A stretch of 64,000 nt of DNA, from NCBI GenBank assembly GCA_030848705.1, contig CM061245.1, positions 40,738,711 to 40,802,710 on the forward strand, written 5' to 3'. The notes under the pieces are model-generated. The model searched no databases, was not told where the DNA came from, and worked only from the letters and a program-made list of their open reading frames with translations. The first letter of the stretch is position 1, and the number at the start of each line of letters is the position of its first letter. Shown here one piece after another: positions 22,101-32,719 of the stretch. The stretch comes from Heracleum sosnowskyi (lineage: Eukaryota > Streptophyta > Magnoliopsida > Apiales > Apiaceae). Both the position numbers and the translations under genes were made by a program.

Positions 22101-23281
22101 CCTGGTTGTCTAGGCAGGAACCTGAACCTGAGGAGACTTCAAAAGCAATTAAAGGAAAACACAAGTACTCAGGAAAGGAGAAAGCCACTGGACTTGGCAG
22201 AAAACTGAGAATCCCTACTCAATCAAAACTCTACAGCTCTCTGGATCTTTTGGAAAAGGAAGCTGATCAAATCAAGAGCGTCGAGGTAAGGTTGGATAAC
22301 AAAAATGAAGCAACTGAATACATTCTTTGGTTTGATGCATCAAGACTTGTGAAAGTCAAAAAGGATTTTACCATGGAAGTGTCATCATATATTGTAACAA
22401 CAACTCTCTCAATGAAAAGGAAAACAGAAACAAGGAGAGATGACTACTTCTACTTGGTAAGGATGGTCAATCGAATGCAAGGATATGACAATGTTCCTGA
22501 AGAGGTCATGAACCATGTGTTGGCATACAAAGCCTTGAGGGATGAAGAGTTCTATCAGAAGTTTGGAGAATGGTCAATGTATGATGATAATGACATTGCT
22601 CACTTACTTGAATATTCTGATGAAGAAATGGCTGAGTATGAAGATGATATTCCTGAAGAAGTGGTGCAAACCCAACCAAGTCAAGAAGAATCCTCAGAGC
22701 CTACAAAGAGAGAAACCACTGAAGAGACAGAAGACACATTCCTGGATAAAAGCAGAGAAGCCAACAGGGTGGAAAGTGAAGGACCCAATTACCAAACTTG
22801 TATGCTTGAGAATCCTTTGAGAATCAAGTTCAAAAGGGAAGAGATTCCAGTAAGAAGCTTTCACAAACTTAGAACCGGTGCTCTGAAAGACTTACTGTTC
22901 TTGGTGATTGGATCAATTCATCCATTGGAACAGCAATGCTCTTCTAAAATTGAGAGCATTATTCAAGCAAGAAAGGGTGAAGACTCAAAGCTGGATAAGT
23001 CAAGGAGAAAATCTCTGAATGTATTCCCTGGAAGCAGATTCAAAGACATTAATGGCACTCTGAAGTTCAGAACTCATGCTTTTGGCAAAGTGTTGTGGAT
23101 GGATCTTCAGGATGCTAGAGTATGTCTCTCCAAGACACTCAAGAAACATATTGATGAAATTGAGGATGAGGCTATCACTCCTGATGAAATAGCACTGGTG
23201 GAAGAACTCAAAGGAGTTCTTAAGGAAGCTCTTAACAAAGAGGATGAAGCAAGACAGAAAAGAAATTCTGAAGCTAAGTAA
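19136..23281 (+). pseudogene. ORF3b, long post-pol ORF (element 1, several lesions)
   Basis: This is the same protein as the intact 42429-46271 copy of element 2, broken here by TAA at 19796-19798, a one-base deletion near 20570, a one-base insertion near 20970 and a TAG near 21020. The last open part (21065-23281, 738 codons) contains the most conserved globular block (STMESKSILKVLNMILNSK region), Thr/Val repeats of the type DTV-KEAV-TEETV (about 21930-22070), and the C-terminal domain ending ARQKRNSEAK. The N part is Pro/Ser-rich with AVKTKPAVKTKP-like repeats. No catalytic motif or clear membrane span is seen. Confidence 0.7.
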
Positions 23282-23365
23282 AGATCTTTTGTTTAATTCT
23301 GATCTTGTTAGTTAAGTTGTCAGCATGTATTAATTGTGAATTTATTGTTATTGTCCATAAAAACA

Positions 23366-23378
23366 AATTGGGGGAGAT
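23366..23378 (+). other. polypurine tract of element 1
   Basis: AAATTGGGGGAGAT-type purine block directly before the 3' LTR start TGTTAGG. Confidence 0.85.
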
Positions 23379-24444
23379 TGTTAGGATTTATGGGTGATAG
23401 CTATGAGACAACTTAACTAGATATCTTGTATGCTTAATTTTAATTTAGTATGAACATACTGTCACTGCCAGAGTATGTCTATGTAACCGTTTTTGTTTGC
23501 TGCAAATAAAGATTCTAGTACATCTTGGTAGAAGTTCATTCGTTTGTTCAAGCCTCAAGAAGTGCTCAAGATGGACAGCAAGAATAAATACTACTGTCAC
23601 AGCATTGACAGTAGGGTTACTTGAAGACAACATGTTGCAAGACACGACAGTACATTCACTCTGACAGCAACATTGGCGGAAGCCCTTTGACAACAACTTT
23701 ACCTTAGCCTGACAGCAAGCTTGGAAATCCCGACAGCATCTTCTGCGGGGATTTCTTACTGTCACCAAAAAGCTCACTCTTGTGACAGCAAGCTTAGCCA
23801 TCAGGATACTGTCATGAAGGGATATCATTTGTATTGGGGATCAACCCAGTCAAACATGTGACAGATTGGATGTTCAAGAAACAGGCGTGCTGCAGTATCC
23901 CAACACTGCAACAGGTCTGCAAGACTACGACTGAAGCTCGAAGAGATCACATGATAAAGCTCACCAATTCCAGTGTATGATAAATCTACATCTACTGAAT
24001 TGTGTTAGCTTGATATGGAAAGTTTCTAGATTGCTTTGTAATGTACTGATAAGTTGTTTGTATAGAAATTTAGGAAAGACTCACGGGTAGGCAAATTGTA
24101 AGAAGCTGCCACTTGAAAATGACAGCAGCTTCACTAGACCCGTGTTGATAGTGATATGTTTAGCTCTTACAAAATCTATCTCTTACTCCATTCTTTGTAA
24201 CAACGTGAGATCAATCACTCGAGAAACCGAAGCTCAATAAAACATTTATTTTCTTGAGGTTGTAGCAACCCATTGCAAAATAAATAAAACATTTATTTTG
24301 TGAGAATCGTTTGTGTATCTACTTTAGTTTGCAATCGATTAAGTGATAAACTTTAATCTTAGTTTTTGTTGTTGAAACGTAGATTGAGTTTTATCACTAT
24401 TGCATTCAACCCCCCCCCCCTTCTACAATAGTCAAGGACCAATA
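23379..24444 (+). repeat. 3' LTR of Sirevirus element 1
   Basis: It aligns along its whole length with 9864-10925, with about 20 substitutions by hand count. The C-run near the right end is 11 bases rather than 7, and the terminal CAACA reads CAATA. It is followed by ATAAG (24445-24449), the right target duplication. Confidence 0.93.
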
Positions 24445-24449
24445 ATAAG

Positions 24450-25834
24450 ATTATTCTAATTGTATGACTCCTCCATCAGGTTTGACTATTAAACCTTGTA
24501 TATGACCTACGTTATACTTTTATGTCCTGTATTATGTGTCGTCCTCCATTCGTTAATATTTTAGAAGAATTGTCTGCATTCTCCCAAGTTCATCTGTAGC
24601 TGCAGCGTTTTAGCAGTTGCTGGTTTTTGAATATGTGGTATAATCTATGACTTCTAGTAGAATAGTAGCAAATAATTAGAGCAATGTACTACTTCTTTGA
24701 ACAACTTGAAAAAGTTTATCCAAATTAACTCTCGTTACTAAAATTTCTGAAATTAAAAGCTTTGATCAACCTTATGACTGATACATGAACAAAACCAAGA
24801 TTCTTTACTGCAAGTTGTTACTTTATAATTTTTTCTTCAGATTGTCTTTGTATAATTCATATAGACTGGTCTTATATATACCAAGAGTCTTTTAATTGGA
24901 AAATCCGTTAATACTAGCTACATACTGTAGAACATTAAAATTCAGTAAATTTTTATGTAAATTCATTTAGTAAGGTAGTATCATTGGTATTATGGGTCAT
25001 GTACTCAAGGTAGTATCTTTTAGTCTACAGATTTATTTATTGGGAGACTATTTTTAGTACTAGATTTGTCATTTTTGTTTATATATTCATTTTGGTTCAA
25101 GACTTGCAAAACTGCCATAAACAGTTTGCTTATTAATATAAGGAAATGGCGGTTTGCACCAGCAAACATTATCAGTAGATCTGATCTAAAAAGTGGTCGG
25201 TAGAAACTTAAAGTTATTGTGTAATGTCTGTGGATGTGTGCATCTTCTGTTTCTGGTTTAATATTATAAAAAAAGGCTTAAATCAGAAACCTTCAGAGAT
25301 AGGGCTACACAAAATTTTCCAACTCAGTTTACAAGTTTGTGTGTAGGCTGTAGTTTTCAGAAGCACTATAGTACCTTTTATCTACTTCTGTAGTTTTTCC
25401 ACATATTTCTGTTATTTGGGAATGTATGCATGCAGTTCTGCTTCCTGGAGAAATGTTACACAGTATGTTTTCTACGACTATTTCTAGAATTGTGCTAAGA
25501 CTATGTTGTCGGATTAAACTGAAGTATGGAGACCTTGTTGTGCTATGTAAGTACAAAATTTTGTGTCTACCTTCTTAATTGTAATAGATTCTTTTAAGGA
25601 AAATGTCAAAGTTTATAGACTGCTGTGACCTTTTGTAAGCATGACTTGGTCCATCTTTCCCCGTACAGCTGGGCACATTCCCAAACAAGTCCTTGATTAT
25701 AATTGTAGGTGTGATTTCAATTTTTTTTACTGTCTCCTTTAACTTGCTTCTGAAATCCTATATCCAAAGTGTTTTCTGAGTTCTAGTGAACTTCTTGCAC
25801 TGTTTATCTTGCTTAACTGCCTGTATAATTCAAG
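24450..25834. other. inner part of CACTA-like element, intron-like, no gene seen
   Basis: T-rich sequence without a credible ORF. Together with the exon-like block at 25835-26039 it resembles intronic DNA of a captured host gene fragment, but no exon other than that one is supported. Confidence 0.35.
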
Positions 25835-26039
25835 AAAGCTACAGAGAACAAGCATTGGCTGATGAAGCACATAAAAGATCTTGTTTTTGGAGATTTGTTT
25901 TGCTGCAAATGTCTATACTTAGAGCTGCCATTTTATTAGATGAGATTGGAAATGAGATGGCAGAAATAGAAGCTCTCCTGGAGGAAGCGGCTGAACTGGT
26001 TGATGTTAAGCATCAGCCAAAGAACCCGAACTATTACAG
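25835..26039 (+). other. possible captured host exon in CACTA-like element
   Basis: An open stretch within the ORF 25786-26043 is bounded by AATTCAAG on the left and TATTACAG followed by GTAAAG on the right, a strong 5' splice-site match. It encodes about 68 residues, rich in Ala/Glu/Leu (ILLDEIGNEMAEIEALLEEA), ending KHQPKNPNYYR. It has no similarity I recognise to CACTA transposase parts. CACTA elements often carry host gene fragments; this reading is an inference from splice-like edges and composition. Confidence 0.35.
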
Positions 26040-26599
26040 GTAAAGGTAGTTAATATGAATGTGGATCCGAGTAGTTAACTATCTTCCGATAACACTGTAT
26101 GCATTTAGGAGGTAAAATATCCAGTATGTTGTTTTCTATTGATTATCTAAACCCTGTAAAATATGGATTTATATATGTCAGTTGTAATATTTCAAGAATG
26201 TAGTAGCTAAAAGTGTTGTAGAATATTGGAGAATGTAATATCTTTGTCTCTCTCAGGGTCTAGCATAAACTTCAATGCTTTACGAGAGAGTGCAATATTA
26301 TGCTTATACCAACTTCTCATCATATCTCTATGTGTTTCAGGTTGGCATCTCAGTGCTTCTCGACTGGATTGGTCATTTCACGATGTTGGGATACTACACA
26401 TTTCACGGTGTTGGGATTTTGGATGATGGGATTTTGGGGACGAGATTATTTGTATTATTTAAATTTTTTGTGATTAAGTTAGGTATTTAGTATGTTGTTA
26501 GATGCCTTGGTTGTTTTGGATTGGTTTTAGGATGTTTTGGATGGAATGCTGAATGTTTTGAATGGTATTTATGTATGTACAAAACTAGTATTGCAATTT

Positions 26600-27090
26600 T
26601 TTTTATTAAAGTGTTGCATTTCCTTATTTAATGTTGCATTTCAAGAAAATGGTATTGAATTATAGAATCTAATGGTGTTGCATTAGTAAATATACTGTTG
26701 CATTAAAAAAATTACTGTTTCAGAAGACAATGAAAAGCGTTGCATTATGGCATGTGGGCCCCACTACTGACCTGGCACGCATGCCCCACTACTGACGTGG
26801 CATTTTAGTGGGCCCCACTGTTGACGTGGCATGATAATGGGCCTTGTGTTTAAGGCAACACTCATTGGTGTTGCATTTCCTTGATTTTGGTGTTGCAGTA
26901 TACTTATAATGCAATACTTTCTCTCCGCTGCAGTAGATGACCAAAAGTGTTGCATTACATATCAAAGGCTACGCCCGCGGATGCAACGCCCGTTTTGTGT
27001 TGCATTTTTGAAAACGAAGCTGAGTGCAACGCTTTTTTGGTCTACAGCCACATTAAAAAAGCATTGCATATGAGCACTTATGGCGTAGTG
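26600..27090 (-). repeat. right subterminal and terminal repeats of CACTA-like element
   Basis: At least ten GTGTTGCAT/TGCAACGC-type repeats lie between 26610 and 27030. Three tandem-like copies of CCCCACT[AG][CT]TGAC[CG]TGGCA occur at 26758-26832. The 35-bp inverted repeat is at 27056-27090. Confidence 0.75.
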
Positions 27091-27727
27091 GGAGACTCTT
27101 AACCATTGTGTCTTTTTGCCTTTGTTGTCAAAGGACATAATTCAATGTGAATTTTGGAAGCTTCCTGGAATTAATACCTGATTGTCATATGACCTTTGTT
27201 TTTAAACCGGCGCCCGAGCTTGCTTTGTTTTATTGGGGTCTAATTAATACAGTATTTCATTATAAGCTACTAAAATCAGTTTTGTTGTAGGTTTGTGGTT
27301 AGTTACGGTGTTAATGCACTTGGTTATAATTATGTTCAGTGTTCTAAAACTCGGACTCGACCCTATTACCGATCCAGTTTTGCTATACTCGACTGGTAAC
27401 TTGGTTTGTACTTGACTCAGGTCAAATTCGAGAAAAAGACGAAGTACTTGAGAAAAAAAAAAGGAAAGTACTCAAGAAAAAAATCGAATTATAATTAAAA
27501 AAATCAGAAAAATGAGTTATGGACAAAAAAATCAGAAGTCTCGAAGTGAGTACTAGTTTCTAATAAAAAAGACAAATTTTAAGCATTTTAAATGTTAAAA
27601 TGATAGTAAAAGACTTACTAAAATTAATAACATAATCACCCAAACAGCTCCTTAACATTACTATTTGAACATCTCTCTCTTTTTGTCTCTCTCCCATATT
27701 AAAATATATATAAGATATAATCACACA

Positions 27728-27767
<40 letters not shown>
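27091..27767. repeat. intergenic DNA with (CA)n microsatellite
   Basis: No gene is visible. At 27345-27420 there is a block (TTCTAAAACTCGGACTCGA) whose reverse-complement-like relative lies near 50825-50860, a dispersed repeat. A (CA)n run covers about 27723-27763, directly left of the Harbinger element. Confidence 0.7.
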
Positions 27768-28649
27768 GAGCATCTCCAACCCGGTCCAACTGTTAGCTAT
27801 ATTAGCCCACCCGGCATGAACAATTATCAATTTGGCTATCCTCTAAAATTTTTATCCGCTCCAACGCTGCTCTCATGTTAGCCAAAAATATAGCTATCTA
27901 AGATTGATCCTCTATATCTGTTGATTCTATATCCATCCTCTAAATCCATCCACTTCATCTCCCGCTGGTTCTTCTTTTTCTCCCGCTATTTCATTTTCCT
28001 CTCGCGCAAAATGTATGTTTCATCTAATCATTTAATTGTTTCTTCAATTGGGATTATTGAATTCTTATGTATTCAACTGGCGCTATTAATTGTTTGTTTC
28101 AAAATCTTGTATCACTGGTATAACATTACATATATATAATTAGGTATTTGGTTATTAGAAATTGGGGGAATTTTCTTGTAATTTTTCAATTCTCAACATC
28201 TTGTGTTCTTTTTACAGAAAATGGAAGGCTCATATACATCTTTACTCAATGATGGTTCGTTTGAATTCGAAGAATTGGTATTTTCACAACCACTCCCTCA
28301 GTCCCAAACCCAACCCCAACAAGAACAAACACAACCCCAACAAGAAGCTGCAAAATCGAAAAAGGGAAAGAGATCGAAGAATTTCTTAATTGAAGAAGAT
28401 ATGTTGTTAATTTCTGCTTGGTTAGATATTAGCATGGATCCGATACAAGGTAAAAATCAAAGACATACGTGTTATTGGGATAGGATATGGAAAATTTTTA
28501 ATGAAAATAAAGGAGGTCTTGCAAGTGATCGAACGACAAATTCGTTGTGTAACCGCTGGTGCACAATCAACGAAAAAGTGGCAAAATTTATTGGTTTATG
28601 CAATCAAGTTTTTTCAAAAAATCAAAGTGGATTAACCGAGCAAAATAAG

Positions 28650-30583
28650 GTACTAGTTGTTTAATTTAGTTTATGTTTTACTTTAATTTGGAACATATTA
28701 GATACTTTGTTTTATGCGGAGTTTAACTCAAATGTGATTGCGAATTGGTAGTTCTTGTGTGAATTTGTTATGTTTTTGGGATTGGTACTTCTATTTTGGG
28801 GTTGTCATGTGTAATTTAATTTTTTTGGTAATTAAATACTAGATAAATAAAAAAAAAGTAAATGGTGTATAGTTTTGATGATCAGGCTAAATGATAGCAT
28901 ATGTAGACTGCTTCGAGATTGTTTTTCTAAGTGTGGTATCTTTCGTGTTGGTCATGTCGGATATGGTTTCTGATGACCTTGACCTATCTATGAAAGGGTT
29001 TGGTGCTCAAAAACATAATATAGCCATTGCTTGTGCAGTTTTATAATGTCTAGTAGTCGTCTGGTGCAAAGTGCTTTTGATCTGGAGTCTGGTGCAAATT
29101 TACTTTTTTTAAGATAAAGTTCGAGGCCCCATAGTTGAGACCAGGCTCTATATTGTCGGGCTAGCTAAGACAGAGGGTAAAGGCAAGACCCTGAACCCTA
29201 CTATCCACTACACACTTATTTATAGCTTCCCCTTCAACTTTTTATTGCGCGGCTTAGTAAACATACCATTCCCTGATTGTACAATAATAATAATAATAAA
29301 CCCTCCCCTGATTGTCATTTCAAGGTGTCTAAAATGAGAGTTTTTATGTTTCCAGTGTTTTACTTATCAGTAGCTGTCTGTTTCTTTCTGTTGTCTAAAT
29401 GGGCTACTCAAAACTTTGTGAACTTTAATGATCCATGTAAGCCTTTAGATGTGTTCATCACATTGCTTCTTGCTGCTCATGTCTTGGTTTTCGTACAAGT
29501 TTTGCCTCGTAAACATGCCATTACTAATTTCTTCACCAATCTTCATGCTATGGGGGACAATTGGGTCTTTAGTTTTTGTATTATGGTTCCAGGAGCTATG
29601 GCTGAAGAGCTTGTGACAGACTATCCTGAGAGAATTGAAACTTGGATTTTTTTTAGTTTCTTCCTCGCTCTCGTGTGCTTCGTAGTCTTGCACGCTACTC
29701 CTGAGGTTTCGTGTAGTTTATGTCGTACATTGCATATGACAACGTTTGGTATATTCGTTATATATTTGTTGAGGGTTGCTTTTCTGTCTGGCTTTGCTGC
29801 TGGTGTGGCTTGCTTTGTTAGCTATATGGTTGTGGTTACTGGATTTGAGGGAGCTGCTTAAGATGTTCGTGTTTGTTGATTTTTGAAGTTGTCTTGACGA
29901 GGATATTTCTTTTGGTTGCTGACTTTTTTATATTACCAACTATGTTATTCTAACTAGCGCTACTAATTTATTATTGAGTTCTTAACAAAAGAAGATACCT
30001 ATAGATTAGGACTTTGAATCTGGAACTTTAATTAAGTTATACTCGTTTTTCTCAAGAATGAATGCATTGTCGAGCCTTTAGTCCAAGAGTTGGGGCTGAT
30101 TATTTAAGTTTTTTACAGGTAGAAGGAGAAGTACTGCTTCACCTTACAAACATGTCACCGAATGCTATAATCTTTCATTCGAAATAAGCTGCTTTAGAAG
30201 AACTACTAGCATACGAAAATCTGGCACCTTAAAACTTTTGTATCTTCATTTTAAGCATCATAGGATTTGTGATGAATGTAATTTCAGAGAATACCAAATG
30301 TCAAATGATGCACTTCGTCTAAATTATAGGCTTCACTTCTGTGTTCTAGATTTCATCACTGTGAAACTTGTTTGTAGTTATTCGGATTAGTTCTATATAT
30401 ACTGCAAAACTATTTTTAATATATTTGTAAATTTGATAATCCTTCTCTCTGACTTTCCCTGGCCTTTCACTTGTCAATTCTATATCATGTTGTTTGTAGT
30501 TAAACTGTTTGTGGTTCCCTGGAAGAGGGGTTAATTTGTAAGTAGCAGACCCCTGGCTTATTGCAAATCTGTTAACATTGCAG
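28650..30583 (+). other. unusually long intron of Harbinger ORF1
   Basis: The intron is 1934 bp with GT-AG ends. It is far longer than typical introns of this gene, and its middle carries an intact unrelated ORF (29277-29861). This suggests a later insertion or capture inside the intron. Confidence 0.6.
29277..29861 (+). CDS. unknown multi-pass membrane protein encoded in Harbinger ORF1 intron
   Basis: The ORF gives 194 residues from an upstream start, or 175 from the more likely ATG at 29334 (MRVFMFPVFYLSV). It is strongly hydrophobic, with about five predicted membrane spans: near MRVFMFPVFYLSVAVCFFLL, VFITLLLAAHVLVFV, VFSFCIMVPGA, IFFSFFLALVCFVVLH and FGIFVIYLLRVAF...VACFVSYMVVV. The loops carry a few charged residues (EELVTDYPERIETW). 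A TATA-like TTATTTATAGC lies near 29217, about 60-120 bases upstream. It is not a Harbinger protein and I do not recognise the family. The frame is clean while both transposon genes around it are broken, which suggests either a recent insertion or constraint. Confidence 0.5.
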   Translation: MYNNNNNKPSPDCHFKVSKMRVFMFPVFYLSVAVCFFLLSKWATQNFVNFNDPCKPLDVFITLLLAAHVLVFVQVLPRKHAITNFFTNLHAMGDNWVFSFCIMVPGAMAEELVTDYPERIETWIFFSFFLALVCFVVLHATPEVSCSLCRTLHMTTFGIFVIYLLRVAFLSGFAAGVACFVSYMVVVTGFEGAA

Positions 30584-31423
30584 ATTGATGAAGCATTAGA
30601 GCTGTACGAGAGTGTGATGAACGAGAAATTTTTGTTCATGCGTCACTGGAATGCATTGCGATTTGCAACAAAGTTTCAAGCTGGTTTGGACAAGAAAACC
30701 AAGGCAGCTAAGGACAAAGATGCTTCTTCACAATCTGTTGACAATCAAATTCCGACCAGCCTAGAATCTGATGAACGGATGGAACGTCCAATTGGAAGGA
30801 AAGCTATAAAGAAGTTAAAAAGAGTAGGAAATGAAGCAACGGATGAGGAAAGCCTGGAACTTCTTAAAGCAATGCAGAAAGATGCATTGGCTATTGCTTC
30901 CTCAAGAAGTGAATCAGTTAACATGTGCTTGTAATTGCAAAAGGAAATGATGCAGTTACAAAAAGAGGAGTTGCAGCTCCGCTTAGCAAAGGAGGAGAGG
31001 GAAAGGCATAAGGAGGAGCAGGAAAGGCAGGTTTACGAAGCTTCTATCATGGCAATGGACACTAGTAAGATGCTACCGGATCAAGCGAAATATTATGATG
31101 TTCTCAAAGCTAGAATCATGCAAAACATGTTATAATTTCTTATGTGTACTCTAATTTGCAACTATTATGTATAAGACTTTTAGTTTGCTATATTGTGAAG
31201 TTTATGATATTTAATTTTATCATTTTAATTTGCTTCTTATCGTTTTAAAGTAAATTACATAACAATTATGAATGCAAATAAATAACAAACCGTAAACATT
31301 ACTTAACAAATATGAATGAAAATTACATAACAAATTGAGTGAAAACTACATAAAAAATTACATCACACATACGAAAAGAAATTACATAGCAAATATGAAA
31401 GATTATTACATAAAAACAAACAT

Positions 31424-32719
31424 TTAATTCATGTCACCACCATGAATCTGCCAAAGATGCTCCACGAGATCATTTTGCAACTGAAAATGAGCTTGTTTAT
31501 CTCGAATTCGTTGGTGCACTTGTATGAATTCCCTAAGCGTATTTGGATGATTATGAATTGGAGTAACAATTGGTATTTCAACATCTGTATAAAAGTGTTC
31601 TTCTTCCATATGTAATTCCCTTTCATCTTCGATGATCATGTTGTGCAAAATTATGCACGCTGTCATTATATATTTCATTGTGTCCACATCCCAAAATCAT
31701 GATAGTCCACGAATCATTGCAAACCGAGATTGCAAAACTCCAAATGCTTGTTCAACATCTTTTCTTACAGATTCTTGTGCATTTGAAAAATACTTTTTTT
31801 TGTTACCTTGAGGTTTTGAAATAGTTTTGACAAATGTTGGCCAAGAAGGATATATACCATCATCAAGATAATATCCCATGTTATATTCATGTCCGTTGAT
31901 GGTATACCCCACTTCTGGTCCACGACCTTTTGCCAAATCTTCAAATAGATGAGATCGATCTAATACATTAATATCATTTAGCGATCCCGATAATCCAAAA
32001 AAAGAATGCCAAATCCATAAATCTTTTGAAGCTATTGCTTCTAATATAATAGTTGGTTCATGAACATGACCGGTGTACATACATTGCCAAGCAGTTGGAC
32101 AATTTTTCCACTTCCAGTGCATAAAGTCGATACTACCCAACATTCCAGGAAAGCCTCGTCATTCGTTTTCTGTTAATAATCTAGACACATCTTCATCATT
32201 TGGTCTTCTCAAATATTCAGCTCCAAAAACTTCAACGATTGATTTAACAAATCTTTTTAGACTCTCTATTGTGGTGCTCTCACCAATTTGAATGTAATCA
32301 TCAACAACATCGGTTGCCGTTCCGTATGCAAGCATCCTAAGTGCGTCTATCACTTTCTGGAGTGATGATAATCCACGAACTCCCACAACATCAATTCATC
32401 GAGTAAAATAATTGTCATGAACTGTAACTGCTTCTTTAATTCGTAAAAACAATGATCTATGCATCCCAAATCTTTGACGAAACTATGTTTCTGTGTATGT
32501 AGGTGTATCAGAAAAATAATCACGATATAGTCTATCATGACCTTCTTCTCTATCCCGATCAATAACGTGATGATTTATTACGGAACCACCATGATAAGAG
32601 ATAGAATTCGCGCTTTGTCGCTGATGATGAAGGTAAGCAACACTTATTCTCATTCTTGCTTCATTCTCTTCTTCTTCCGCCTGCATAATATCAAGAATCA
32701 TTCGTGTGGTGTTGTCCAT
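31424..32719 (-). pseudogene. PIF/Harbinger DDE transposase, four in-frame stops
   Basis: A single minus-strand frame runs from ATG at 32719-32717 to the stop at 31424-31426, about 430 codons. It is interrupted by TAG (32485-32483), TGA (32398-32396), TGA (32161-32159) and TGA (31699-31697), with no frameshift. Landmarks are LSSLQKVIDALRMLAYGTATD (helical N domain), GFPGMLGSIDFMHW (first D), SLNDINVLDRS (second D) and VEQAFGVLQSRFA (E), so the DDE triad is kept. The stops are the kind made by C-to-T change in CGA or CAG codons. The protein would cut and join the element at TWA targets together with ORF1. Confidence 0.88.

Larger units (their letters stand above)
9864..24444 (+). mobile_element. 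complete Sirevirus-type Copia retrotransposon, element 1
   Basis: The element has two LTRs of about 1062 and 1066 bp, a PBS matching the 3' end of initiator tRNA-Met (TGGTATCAGAGC), gag, PR-INT-RT-RH order (Copia), a post-pol ORF region of 5 kb, a polypurine tract and a perfect 5-bp target duplication. A hand count gives about 20 substitutions between the LTRs, near 1.9 percent. The element is 14.6 kb and inserted in a CACTA-like element. All post-gag ORFs carry stops or frameshifts, so it is probably not autonomous now. Family-mate element 2 is at 34261-47441. Confidence 0.95.
8053..27090. mobile_element. CACTA-like (En/Spm) DNA transposon, split by Sirevirus element 1
   Basis: The left end CACTACGCCATAAGTGCTCA...(8053-8087) is an exact inverted copy of the right end (27056-27090), 35 bp without mismatch. 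Subterminal regions carry many short TGTTGCA/TGCAAC-type repeats (8085-8235 and 26610-27030), as in CACTA elements where the transposase binds them. The span is 19.0 kb, of which 14.6 kb is the nested Sirevirus, so the element itself is about 4.45 kb. No CACTA transposase is visible, so it would be non-autonomous. The 3-bp duplications do not match directly (ATC left, GGA right); a GGA does occur two bases further left. Confidence 0.75.
28221..31135 (+). pseudogene. Harbinger ORF1, Myb/SANT-like DNA-binding protein, two exons
   Basis: Exon 1 is 28221-28649 and exon 2 is 30584-31135. The boundaries are AATAAG/GTACTAG and AACATTGCAG/ATTGATG, phase 0. Exon 1 has a Gln-rich N part and the trihelix-like block (FLIEEDMLLISAWLDISMDP, NRWCTINEKVAKF). 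Exon 2 continues IDEALELYESVMNEKFLFMRHWN and ends in a coiled coil (KEEQERQVYEASIMAMDTSKM) with stop at 31133-31135. A TAA at 30932-30934 (MCL stop LQKEM) interrupts the coiled coil. ORF1 helps the transposase bind terminal repeats and enter the nucleus in this superfamily. In plant databases such proteins are often mislabelled as glutathione S-transferase T3-like. Confidence 0.8.
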
